DNA of 64,000 nucleotides from an uncultured Alphaproteobacteria bacterium (lineage in GTDB: Bacteria; Pseudomonadota; Alphaproteobacteria; HIMB59; GCA-002718135). How positions within the stretch are numbered: the first letter of the stretch is position 1; every line of letters begins with the position of its first letter. Under the pieces are notes generated by a model that had not been told where the DNA came from, made no database searches, and was given only the letters and a program-made list of their open reading frames with translations. Position numbers and translations under genes: made by a program. The stretch covers positions 1-64,000 of the forward strand of contig CACKSM010000003.1 of assembly GCA_902602885.1 (NCBI GenBank), in the 5' to 3' direction. Shown here piece after piece: positions 20,763-30,304 of the stretch.

Positions 20763-21944
20763 TTAAAGAGCGCCAACAGTAACGAATTCGCCACCACTAA
20801 CTTCTAGTTCTTTAAACGCACCAGCAGCATCACCAAACGCATTAAATTCTACATCTGTTGCACCTTGGTAGTCAATATCTTTACCAGCAGCTAACATTTG
20901 TAAGCCGTATGATAATTGACCAGGGTTAATTACAATACCTGGAGCGTTAGATACTTTAGCGATATTGTTTAGGATTGATTGCTTATCAGCAGATCCACCA
21001 GCTTGAATTGCAAGAGCAATAATTGCTGCAGCATCATAAGACTCTCCAACATATGGAGCACTTCCATCCATGCCATTTGCAGCAGCTAGTTCTCCGAACT
21101 TAGCTGAACCTTTTGAAATTGCACCTGGCATAGAGCCAAATGATCCTTCAAGATCAGCACCGATATTATCTACAATTGATTGACCAATCATACCATCAGA
21201 AAGAACAAAAGTGTCAAACGCACCTGAATCTAAAGATGCTTCGATCATTCCTTTTCCACCATCATCGATATAACCAATTACTAGTAGTGCGTCTCCACCA
21301 GCTGATGCAAGAACACCAACTTCTGATGAATAATCTGCTTTACCATCTTCGTGTGCAGCTGATGCTGTAATAGTTCCGCCACCACGAGCAAATGAAGCTT
21401 CAAATACTTCAGCTAAACCTTTTCCGTAGTCATTGTTAGTATACGTTACAGCTATACTTTCAATTCCTCTGCTTAAAGCAAGTTTAGCTAATACTTGACC
21501 ACCTTTTGCATCAGATGGTGCAGTACGCCAAAAAGTTCCATTATCAGGAACTTTACTTAGACCTGGTGAAGTTGCAGATGGAGATACCATTAAGATACCA
21601 TTTGGTACCGCAACGTTTGCATTAATTGCACCTGTTACACCTGAACAGTCAGCACCCATAATAGCAGTTACACCTTGTGCAACTAGATCCTCAGCAGCAG
21701 CAGTTGCAGCAGCAGAGTCTACACAAGTTGAGTCAGCTTCTAAGATAGTAATTGATTCACCACCTAAAAGATTTCCAGAGTTTGATGCTTCATCAAATGC
21801 CATTCTAGCACCATCTCTCATAGCAGGAGTTAAAGATTCGATTGGTCCTGTAAAACCAAGAATAATTCCTACTTTAATTTCTGCTAATGCAGCAGTCGTT
21901 ACAGTCGACAAACTTACAATAACAGCTAGAAGTAATTTTTTCAT
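20763..21944 (-). CDS. livK: ABC transporter substrate-binding protein (LivK/LivJ type)
   Basis: Signal peptide MKKLLLAVIVSLSTVTTAALAEIKVG, type I periplasmic binding fold; strong SD (AGGAGGAAAT-ATG). Confidence 0.88.
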   Translation of the reverse strand: MKKLLLAVIVSLSTVTTAALAEIKVGIILGFTGPIESLTPAMRDGARMAFDEASNSGNLLGGESITILEADSTCVDSAAATAAAEDLVAQGVTAIMGADCSGVTGAINANVAVPNGILMVSPSATSPGLSKVPDNGTFWRTAPSDAKGGQVLAKLALSRGIESIAVTYTNNDYGKGLAEVFEASFARGGGTITASAAHEDGKADYSSEVGVLASAGGDALLVIGYIDDGGKGMIEASLDSGAFDTFVLSDGMIGQSIVDNIGADLEGSFGSMPGAISKGSAKFGELAAANGMDGSAPYVGESYDAAAIIALAIQAGGSADKQSILNNIAKVSNAPGIVINPGQLSYGLQMLAAGKDIDYQGATDVEFNAFGDAAGAFKELEVSGGEFVTVGAL

Positions 21945-22094
21945 ATTTCCTCCAAAAAAGTATACTTTTTATATACGCTACCTCATATACTAGTTCCAAA
22001 AATCAATCATGCAGTTTTTTCATAAAAATACCCAAGATTTTAGCCAAAAACCATAAATTGACTTCATTTGCCTCACCGGATAAAGATCAAACGT

Positions 22095-23075
22095 ATGACA
22101 ATTGGAATTTTAGGTGGAGGAGTTTGGGGTAGTGCACTTGCCCGAGTATTAAGTAATAATAAAGTTATCATCTATGCTCGAGATGAAAAAATTGTTAAAT
22201 CAATAAATGAACATAAAATTAATCCAAAATTAAAATACAGTTCATTTAATGAAAATGTCACTGCTACTATCTCTTTAAAAGAATTTAGAAATGTTAAATT
22301 TTTATTTATAACTTTACCAGCACAAAGCATTAGGGAGGTAATTAAGGATTCGTCATTACATAATAAAAATCATCATATTATTATATGTTCTAAAGGCATT
22401 GAAATATCGTCATCAAAATTTTTAACAGATGTATTTCAAGAAATGATGCCTTTTAAATCAATTAGTATTTTATCAGGGCCATCTTTCTCAAATGAAGTAT
22501 CTCAAAGTTTACCAACTGCAGTAACGCTTGCAACAAAAGATAAAAAAGATTTTGAAAATATTTCTAAACTTATACCTAATAAAGAGTTTAGAATTTATTA
22601 TTCAAATGATTTAATCGGAACCCAAATAGGTGGTGCTTTAAAGAATATTTATGCAATAGCTGCGGGCATTGCAGAAGGTTTAAACTTAGGCGAAAATGCT
22701 AAAAGTGCACTCATTTCAAGATCTTTTGCAGAAATGGCACGATACGCAAAAAAATTTAAAGCTGATAAAAATACATTATTTGGTTTATCTGGGCTTGGTG
22801 ATCTAATTTTAACATGTAGCTCTAAAAATTCACGTAATACACAGTTTGGTATAAAATTAGCTTCTTCAAAATATGATAATTTTTTAGATCTTTTAAAATC
22901 GCAAGAAGTAACAGAAGGTTATTATACAGTTAAAGCAGTCTATAATATTTCACAAAAAAAAAATATTGATATGCCAATAATGGAGTCTGTATACAATATA
23001 CTTTATAAGCAACATGATTTAAAAGAAGAACTAAGTAATTTACTAAGTAGACCAATAAAAGAAGAAAAAATTTAA
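22095..23075 (+). CDS. gpsA: Glycerol-3-phosphate dehydrogenase [NAD(P)+]
   Basis: ILGGGVWGSALARVLS, GGALKNIYAIAAGIAEGLNLGENAKSALISR. Start trimmed to MTIGILGGG. Confidence 0.93.
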   Translation: MTIGILGGGVWGSALARVLSNNKVIIYARDEKIVKSINEHKINPKLKYSSFNENVTATISLKEFRNVKFLFITLPAQSIREVIKDSSLHNKNHHIIICSKGIEISSSKFLTDVFQEMMPFKSISILSGPSFSNEVSQSLPTAVTLATKDKKDFENISKLIPNKEFRIYYSNDLIGTQIGGALKNIYAIAAGIAEGLNLGENAKSALISRSFAEMARYAKKFKADKNTLFGLSGLGDLILTCSSKNSRNTQFGIKLASSKYDNFLDLLKSQEVTEGYYTVKAVYNISQKKNIDMPIMESVYNILYKQHDLKEELSNLLSRPIKEEKI

Positions 23076-23076
23076 T

Positions 23077-24024
23077 TTGATGACAAAGAAAACATTTTAT
23101 AACTTAGATACAAGCTGGGTTAACAACACGCAAATTAATTTGAGTGCGGTAGAACGTCGAACATCTACCTTAACTAAAAGAAGAACTGTAAAAAAGGAAT
23201 TTCAAGTCGCTTGGTTGTTAAAAGCTATTACTTTAATTGATCTTACTACGCTAAGTGGTGATGACACTTTTGGAAAAGTCGAAAGACTGTGTAATAAAGC
23301 CCTTAATCCGATTGATGATTATATTCTTCAGGATTTAGGAATAGAAAATAATGCAGTAAGAGTAGGAGCTGTGTGTGTCTATCACCATCTAATAAAAAAT
23401 TGTACAAAGCTAATTCAAAACAAAATCCCAATTGCAGCAGTTTCTACGGGTTTTCCTGCAGGTTTATCATCATATACGACTAGAAAAAAAGAAATTTCTG
23501 ACTCTATTAAAGATGGTGCTGATGAAATCGATATTGTTATCAATAGAGGATACGTTCTCCAAAATAATTGGAAAAAATTATATGATGAGGTTCGCAGTTT
23601 TAAAGAAACTGCAGGTAAAACAAAAATTAAAGCTATTCTTGGTGTTGGTGATCTTGAGACTCTTCGAAATGTAGCAAAAGCTTCTTTGGTTTGTATGATG
23701 GCTGGTGCCGATTTTATTAAAACATCAACAGGAAAAGAAAGTATAAATGCAAATCTTAATAATAGTCTTGTCATGTTGAGAATGATTAGAGATTTTCATA
23801 CAAAAACTGGAAAAAAAATTGGTTTTAAACCTGCAGGTGGAATATCAACGGCCAAATCTGTTTTAGAATTTTTAATATTAGTAGCTGAAGAACTAGGATT
23901 TGAATGGGTTAATCCTAAATTATTGCGAATTGGTGCTTCTAGTTTATTAATTGATATAGAAAGACAACTTTATCACTACACTAGTGGCAGATATGCAAAT
24001 AAAGAGAAACTTGCAATAGGATAA
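23077..24024 (+). CDS. deoC: Deoxyribose-phosphate aldolase
   Basis: DEIDIVINRGY, KAILGVGDL, DFIKTSTGK (catalytic Lys), GFKPAGGIST. Confidence 0.93.
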   Translation: MMTKKTFYNLDTSWVNNTQINLSAVERRTSTLTKRRTVKKEFQVAWLLKAITLIDLTTLSGDDTFGKVERLCNKALNPIDDYILQDLGIENNAVRVGAVCVYHHLIKNCTKLIQNKIPIAAVSTGFPAGLSSYTTRKKEISDSIKDGADEIDIVINRGYVLQNNWKKLYDEVRSFKETAGKTKIKAILGVGDLETLRNVAKASLVCMMAGADFIKTSTGKESINANLNNSLVMLRMIRDFHTKTGKKIGFKPAGGISTAKSVLEFLILVAEELGFEWVNPKLLRIGASSLLIDIERQLYHYTSGRYANKEKLAIG

Positions 24025-24025
24025 T

Positions 24026-26386
24026 ATGGATAAAGTTATTAAAAATTTTCAAAATATATCTTATGGGCCAGCACCAGAAGACAGCAAAGAAGTTAATAAC
24101 TGGATAAAAAATTTAAAAAATCCAAATAATCATTTTATTAATGGTAAATTTGTAAAATCGTCTAGCTCAAAAAAATTAAATATAATTAACCCTTCTACAA
24201 ATAAAAAAATAGCAACATTGTCTGTTGCTTCAAAAAAAGATGTAAATATTGCTGTTAGTGCTGCCAAAAAAGCTCATGCCAAATGGTCAAAACTTTCATC
24301 GTTTGATCGATCAAAATATTTATATGCACTTGCACGTCTCATACAAAAAAATTCAAGGTTTATTTCTGTTTTAGAGACCATTGATAATGGTAAGCCTATA
24401 AGAGAAACAAGAGATATAGATATTCCGCTTGTTGCTAGACATTTTTATTATCATGCTGGGTGGGCTGCTAGGAATACAAACAACTCTGATAACTCTATAG
24501 GTGTTGTTGGGCAAATTATACCGTGGAACTTTCCCTTATTAATGTTAGCGTGGAAAATTGCTCCTGCAATTGCTCTTGGCAATACAGTAGTCTTAAAGCC
24601 TGCAGAGTATACTTCTTTAACAGCGCTTTATTTTGCTGAACTTTGTGAAAAAGCTAAAATTCCACAAGGTGTAATTAATATTATTACAGGAGACGGTTCT
24701 ACTGGTGAACATATAACATCGCATAAAGATATTAAAAAAATTGCCTTTACTGGATCAACTGAAGTTGGAAAAAAAATAATTCAAACAAATACTAATCCAG
24801 ATAAAAAAATGACAATGGAACTTGGGGGCAAATCACCTTTTATTGTTTTTGAAGATGCTGATTTAGATAGCGCGGTAGAAGGTGTTGTTGATGCGATTTG
24901 GTTTAACCAAGGTCAAGTATGTTGTGCAGGATCAAGGCTCTTGGTACAAGAAAGTATTGAGAAAAAATTTATTCAAAAACTTAAGAAAAGAATGGAAAAA
25001 CTTCGTGTTGGTGATCCATTAGATAAGTCTATTGATATTGGCGCTATAGTTGCACCAGTCCAACTTAAAAAAATTAATTCTTTGGTAAATAAGGCACAAA
25101 AGGATGGAAATAAATTATGGCAGCCTTCATGGTCATGTCCAAAAAATGGTTTATTTTATCCTCCATCTTTATTTACAAATGTAACACCGTCATCTTTTAT
25201 TGCTCAAGTAGAAATATTTGGACCAGTTTTGACAACAATGACATTTAGAACACCGAGTGAAGCTGTATCCATTGCAAATAATACACCATATGGACTTGCG
25301 GCAAGTATTTGGTCGGAAAATATTAACTTAGCTTTAGATATTGCTCCAAAAGTAAAAGCTGGAGTCATTTGGATAAATTCTACAAATTTATTTGATGCTG
25401 CCTGTGGTTTTGGCGGTTACAAAGAAAGTGGTTTTGGAAGAGAAGGTGGTTCAGAAGGTATCAGAGCATATTCAAAATTACCACTTCCTCTTACTAAATC
25501 AAAAAGAAGAAAAAAATTATCTAAAGGTCAATCATCTAACTCTATCGACAGAACTCCAAAATTATATATTGGAGGTAAACAAAAAAGACCTGATAGTGGT
25601 TATTCCTTTTCTTCATATGATGCTCATAATAATTTTATTTGTGATGTTCCAAACGCAAACCGTAAAGATGTAAGAGATACAGTCGAGATCGCATCGAAAG
25701 CAGTTAGCAAATCTTCAACTAATTTTAATAGAGCTCAAATTCTTTATTACTTAGCTGAAAATTTACAAGACCGAAAAAATACCTTTTCTAGTTTACTATC
25801 ATCTCTAATTGGTATTTCACAAAAAGATGCCGAAAAAGAATTTGATCAATCAATAGAAAGATTATTTTATTATGGTGCTATGGCTGATAAGTTTGAAGGC
25901 TCTATACATAATCCTCCTATAAGAGGTTTAACACTAGCCGTTAAAGAACCGATAGGTGTTGTGGCAAATATTTTAAATGATGATTATCCACTATTAAGTT
26001 TAATTACAACATTAGGAGCAAATTTTGCTGCAGGAAATGCTAGTATTATTGTTCCAGGTCAAAATACGTCTCTTTTAGCAACAGAATTATACCAACTACT
26101 TGAAACCTCTGATGTTCCAGCAGGCTATATTAACATCCTTACAACTAAACAAAATAGTTTGAATAAAATCTTAGCAGAACATGAAAATATCGATGGTATT
26201 TGGTATTTTAGTGAAAATAATAATGAGCGTTTAAAAGTTATTCAAAGTACAACATCAAATTTAAAGAGAAGTTGGTGTCCACAATCAAAAAATCTTGATT
26301 GGTCTTCGAAAGAAAAAGATTTCTTAGAAGAGTTTTTATATCAAAGTACACAAGTAAAAAATATTTGGATCCCATACGGAGAGTGA
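24026..26386 (+). CDS. ALDH16-like aldehyde dehydrogenase with two ALDH domains
   Basis: N-terminal domain complete ([22 protein letters not shown]-like, [28 protein letters not shown]). The C-terminal second ALDH-like domain is truncated and lacks a catalytic Cys motif. Confidence 0.85.
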   Translation: [786 protein letters not shown]

Positions 26387-26392
26387 TATACT
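26365..26392 (+). promoter_or_regulatory. Candidate sigma70 promoter inside the ALDH 3' end
   Basis: TTGGAT (26365-26370), 16-nt spacer, TATACT (26387-26392), 6 nt before the rbsD ATG. Confidence 0.4.
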
Positions 26393-26398
26393 AAAAAT

Positions 26399-26857
26399 AT
26401 GTTAATTAACGTCGATCCTATTTTAAGTCCTGATATATTAAAAACACTGCGTGAAATGGGTCATGGTGATAGACTCGTTATATCGGATATTAATTATCCT
26501 GCGCATTCGAACCACAATAGAGTTCATCGATTAGATGGCTTAGATATGACAACTGTTATGAGAGCTGTTTTATCTGTTTTTCCATTAGATAGTTTCGTAG
26601 ACTCAGCTGTTCACCGAATGGAAGTTGATAATCAACCAAATGAAATTAATGACGCTAATAAAGAAGTAATTGATGCAATTAAGGAAGTATCAGGAGATAA
26701 TTGGAAAATAGGTTCATACGAAAGACAAGAATTTTATAAGCAATCAAGATCAACCTATGCTTATGTTACAACAAGTGAAAGACGACCTTACTGCAATTTT
26801 ATTTTAACAAAAGGTGTTATCAAACCAGATGGAACTGTTTGGATAATCGATAAATAA
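26399..26857 (+). CDS. RbsD/FucU family sugar mutarotase/pyranase
   Basis: MGHGDRLVISDINYPAHS motif, YAYVTTSERRPYCNFILTKGV. Confidence 0.88.
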   Translation: MLINVDPILSPDILKTLREMGHGDRLVISDINYPAHSNHNRVHRLDGLDMTTVMRAVLSVFPLDSFVDSAVHRMEVDNQPNEINDANKEVIDAIKEVSGDNWKIGSYERQEFYKQSRSTYAYVTTSERRPYCNFILTKGVIKPDGTVWIIDK

Positions 26858-26859
26858 TT

Positions 26860-27774
26860 ATGTCGATTAGTATTCTTGGAATTTTTGTTGCCGATCTCGT
26901 TTTTTTTGGAGAAAAAATTCCAGCAGAGGGAGAAACTATTCTTGGTAAAAATTTTGTTATTGGTCCTGGCGGCAAAGGATCAAACCAAGCTGTAGCTGCA
27001 GCTAAGGCTGGTTCAAAAACTTTTTTCATTTCAAAGATTGGTGATGATCAATTTGGCTCGATGGCAACAGAGATTTATGAAAATTCTGGTGTTGATTATA
27101 GCAATGTTATTATTTCAAAAGATCATTCAACAGGTGCAGCTGGCATACTTGTTAATGAAGGAACAGGAGCTAATGCTATTAATGTTTTTCCAGGTGCAGC
27201 AGGTGCAATTACTATTGAAGATATAGATAAAGCAGAAGAGGCAATTAAAAACTCAAGTATATTTCTTACACAACTAGAGGCACCAAAGGATGTTGTTACC
27301 TATGCATTAAAAAAAGCACATAGTTTAAATGTAAAAACAATTTTAAATCCTGCTCCAGCTGCTGAAATAGATGAATCTTTATTTTCTATGATTGATTATT
27401 TTACACCAAATGAAACAGAAGCAAGTTTTTATGTTGATCACAATGTTGAAACACACGAGGATGCTGAAAAAGCTGCAATGCAATTATTAGAAAAAGGAAT
27501 TAAAAATGTTGTTATTACTCTTGGAGAAAAGGGAGCTTTCTTTGCAAATAGTAATGAAAAATTTTCTTTACCTATAGTTAATCTTTCAAATCCAGTAGTC
27601 GATACAACTGGTGCTGGCGATGCATTTAATGCAGGTTTTGCTGCGGCACTAACTGAGGGTCAAAATATTAAAGATGCGTTAAAATTTGCTAGTGCTACAG
27701 CTGGTTTATCAACAACAAAAATTGGAACAGCAAATTCCATGCCTTCTAGAGAGGAAATTGATAAACTTCTATAA
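26860..27774 (+). CDS. rbsK: Ribokinase / PfkB-family sugar kinase
   Basis: GPGGKGSNQAVAAAKAG, DTTGAGDAFNAGFAAAL. Confidence 0.9.
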   Translation: MSISILGIFVADLVFFGEKIPAEGETILGKNFVIGPGGKGSNQAVAAAKAGSKTFFISKIGDDQFGSMATEIYENSGVDYSNVIISKDHSTGAAGILVNEGTGANAINVFPGAAGAITIEDIDKAEEAIKNSSIFLTQLEAPKDVVTYALKKAHSLNVKTILNPAPAAEIDESLFSMIDYFTPNETEASFYVDHNVETHEDAEKAAMQLLEKGIKNVVITLGEKGAFFANSNEKFSLPIVNLSNPVVDTTGAGDAFNAGFAAALTEGQNIKDALKFASATAGLSTTKIGTANSMPSREEIDKLL

Positions 27775-27786
27775 TTATTGTATAAT
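27758..27786 (+). promoter_or_regulatory. Near-consensus sigma70 promoter
   Basis: TTGATA (27758-27763), 17-nt spacer, TATAAT (27781-27786); ATG of the next ORF at 27796. Confidence 0.6.
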
Positions 27787-27795
27787 AGAATTAAT

Positions 27796-27975
27796 ATGCA
27801 ATTATTTTTAGAAAGACTGATCTATTTTTGGGCTGGGATAACAGCTATTGGTCTTTTAATAGCTGTAGCTTACTGGGCAATCGCAACTATAATTTATGTA
27901 GCTTTTATCTCTCTTTTTGTTGCCATTGCAGCTACTATTTTCTATCATTTTTATTGGTCCAAAAGAGATAATTAA
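27796..27975 (+). CDS. Small membrane protein, function unknown
   Basis: 59 aa, MQLFLERLIYFWAGITAIGLLIAVAYWAIA..., two TM-like segments. Confidence 0.65.
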   Translation: MQLFLERLIYFWAGITAIGLLIAVAYWAIATIIYVAFISLFVAIAATIFYHFYWSKRDN

Positions 27976-28007
27976 TAGTCTATAAATACCAATAAGGTTA
28001 TTTATCA

Positions 28008-29519
28008 GTGTCAAAATATATATTTTACGATTTAGAAACATCAGGAAGAGGTAAGAAAGAATATCCAACTGCATTTGGTACTACTCCAAAATGGGAGCAG
28101 ATAATGCAAATCGCTGCAATAGTTACTGACTCTAAGTTTAATCAAACAAATCAAAATATGAATGAGTTCTGCAGACCTCGAACATCAGTGATTTCTCAAC
28201 CTGGTGCATTAATAACAACACTTAAAGGTATGAGAGAGGCACTTGATGCCCCTCAATCATCTTACGAATTAATGAAAAAAATTAATGAAACTTTTGATGA
28301 ATGGAAAAAAGATGATCCAAGTTCTACTTTTATTGGTCATAATATAATCGAATTTGATGAATCTGTGCTCGAATACAATTTGTTTAGTCATATGTTTTAT
28401 CCTTATGTAACAAGAAAGAGTAGGGGCGATACATTAAATTTAGCGAGAGGTTTATATGCCATAAACCCATCAAGTATAAAAACACCTTTAACAGAAAGAG
28501 GCAATCCTAGTTTTAAATTAGAAAAAATTGCCGAGATGAACAACTTACCTGTTGAATTTGCTCACGATGCATTTTCAGATGTTAAGACATCAATTGCTTT
28601 GACAAAATATATTAACGAAGCAGACAAAACTAATTGGAATCAGCTTCAAATGACAATGAGTAAAGAAGATGCAATTGAATATATAAACAAAAATAAAGGC
28701 TTCTGTTTTATGACAAGCTTTGGAGGAAGAATTAAACTTCAAGCTTTGTCGATGGTATGTGAGTCTCAGTACAATGGTTGGTTTCATACAATTGATTTAG
28801 CTCATGATCCGACGCCATTACTAGAAGCTAATTCTGAAGAATTTAAAAAACTTATCAAAAGAAAAAATAGATACGTTATTACTAATCAGCATCCTATTAT
28901 TCTACCAGGTAAAATTGCTTCTAATTATGAGCCATACAATGAGATTGGCTCAGATGTACTAAATGAAAGAGCAAAAATAGTTTTTAAAAATAAAGATTTA
29001 GCAGACAAGTTTAAACTAATGGAAATAGATAAACGTATTGAAAAAGAAGATGAAAAATCGCAAGATAATATATTTCCTGAAAGTGCAGCAAATGCCTTTC
29101 TTGATTTTAAACAATCTTCGGAAATAGCTAAATTTCACGAACAAAATGATTGGAATGAAAAATATAAAATTGCTCTTTCAATTAAGGAGCCAAGAGCAAA
29201 CTTTATTTTAAAAAGACTTATATTTGATGAAAGTCCAAAAACTTTATCAAAAGAAGATTTTAAAATGGTTCACCGGGAGTTACATGAAAGGTTGGTTATT
29301 AATCAAGAAAGACCCTTTACAACGATACCAGAAGCAATGTCTCAAACTGATACTGAATTGGTTAAAATGGAAGAAAGTGATGATGAAAATAAAGCTCAAA
29401 AAATGCAAATTTTAAAAGATTACAATGTCTATTTAAATTTTATGGAGAAATATTTTTCTAATAAAAATGCTGAACCCCTTCCAAGTGGTAAAGAACTGAG
29501 CAAAATAATCTTTGGTTAA
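28008..29519 (+). CDS. sbcB: Exodeoxyribonuclease I
   Basis: DEDD motifs FYDLETSG, GHNIIEFDESVLEYNLF, HDAFSDVKTSIAL; ExoI C-terminal region; GTG start. Confidence 0.88.
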   Translation: MSKYIFYDLETSGRGKKEYPTAFGTTPKWEQIMQIAAIVTDSKFNQTNQNMNEFCRPRTSVISQPGALITTLKGMREALDAPQSSYELMKKINETFDEWKKDDPSSTFIGHNIIEFDESVLEYNLFSHMFYPYVTRKSRGDTLNLARGLYAINPSSIKTPLTERGNPSFKLEKIAEMNNLPVEFAHDAFSDVKTSIALTKYINEADKTNWNQLQMTMSKEDAIEYINKNKGFCFMTSFGGRIKLQALSMVCESQYNGWFHTIDLAHDPTPLLEANSEEFKKLIKRKNRYVITNQHPIILPGKIASNYEPYNEIGSDVLNERAKIVFKNKDLADKFKLMEIDKRIEKEDEKSQDNIFPESAANAFLDFKQSSEIAKFHEQNDWNEKYKIALSIKEPRANFILKRLIFDESPKTLSKEDFKMVHRELHERLVINQERPFTTIPEAMSQTDTELVKMEESDDENKAQKMQILKDYNVYLNFMEKYFSNKNAEPLPSGKELSKIIFG

Positions 29520-30304
29520 TGTTTGAGCTTCAATATTTTATCATTGGCATTGTCCAAGGCTTTACTGAATTTTTACCAGTTAGTTCTTCTGGGCATTTAG
29601 TTCTTGTATCACAATTAACCAGTTGGCAAGATCAAGGTCTTTTTACTGATGTTGCCGTTCATGTTGGAACATTATTAGCAGTTATAATTTATCTAAGATC
29701 TCATATAACAACTTTAATTAAGAGCTTTTTCTCCTTTCAGCTTGCAGACAATGATAACTTATTTAAAATTATTATTGCAACTATACCTGCGGTTATAGTT
29801 GGATTCTTTATTTTTGATTTTGTTCAATTATATTTTCGAGATATCAAAGTTGTTGCAGTATCAAGTGTTGTTTTTGCTGCTTTATTATTTGTAGCAGATC
29901 ATTTTAAGATGAAAATATCTTCTTGGGAAAATATGAGTTACGTGCAAGCCTTTATCATTGGTGCATTTCAAATATTAGCATTTATACCTGGGGCAAGTAG
30001 AGCAGGAGTTACAATTACTGGCGCACGTTTTCTGGGTTTTGATAGATCATCTGCAGCAATTTTTTCTATGCTTTTATCTATACCCCTTATTTTAGCATCT
30101 TTAGTTTTAACAAGTTTAGATTTAATAAGTAGCTCTGAGACTAATATAAATTTATACAAATCTTTATTTGCAGCATTTGTCGCTTGTATTACTGCTCTAT
30201 TTTCAATTAACATCATGATGCGAATAATACAAAATTCAACCTTTAACATTTTTATTATTTATAGAGTTTTACTAGGATTTATTTTATTATATTTTTATGC
30301 ATAA
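29519..30304 (+). CDS. uppP: Undecaprenyl-diphosphatase
   Basis: GIVQGFTEFLPVSSSGHLVL, PGASRAGVTITGARFLGFDR. Confidence 0.95.
   Translation: MFELQYFIIGIVQGFTEFLPVSSSGHLVLVSQLTSWQDQGLFTDVAVHVGTLLAVIIYLRSHITTLIKSFFSFQLADNDNLFKIIIATIPAVIVGFFIFDFVQLYFRDIKVVAVSSVVFAALLFVADHFKMKISSWENMSYVQAFIIGAFQILAFIPGASRAGVTITGARFLGFDRSSAAIFSMLLSIPLILASLVLTSLDLISSSETNINLYKSLFAAFVACITALFSINIMMRIIQNSTFNIFIIYRVLLGFILLYFYA

Noticed and set aside
24026-26386. Two separate ALDH genes fused by assembly error
   Set aside because: The truncated second ALDH-like domain without catalytic Cys is the known ALDH16 layout, and the frame is continuous.
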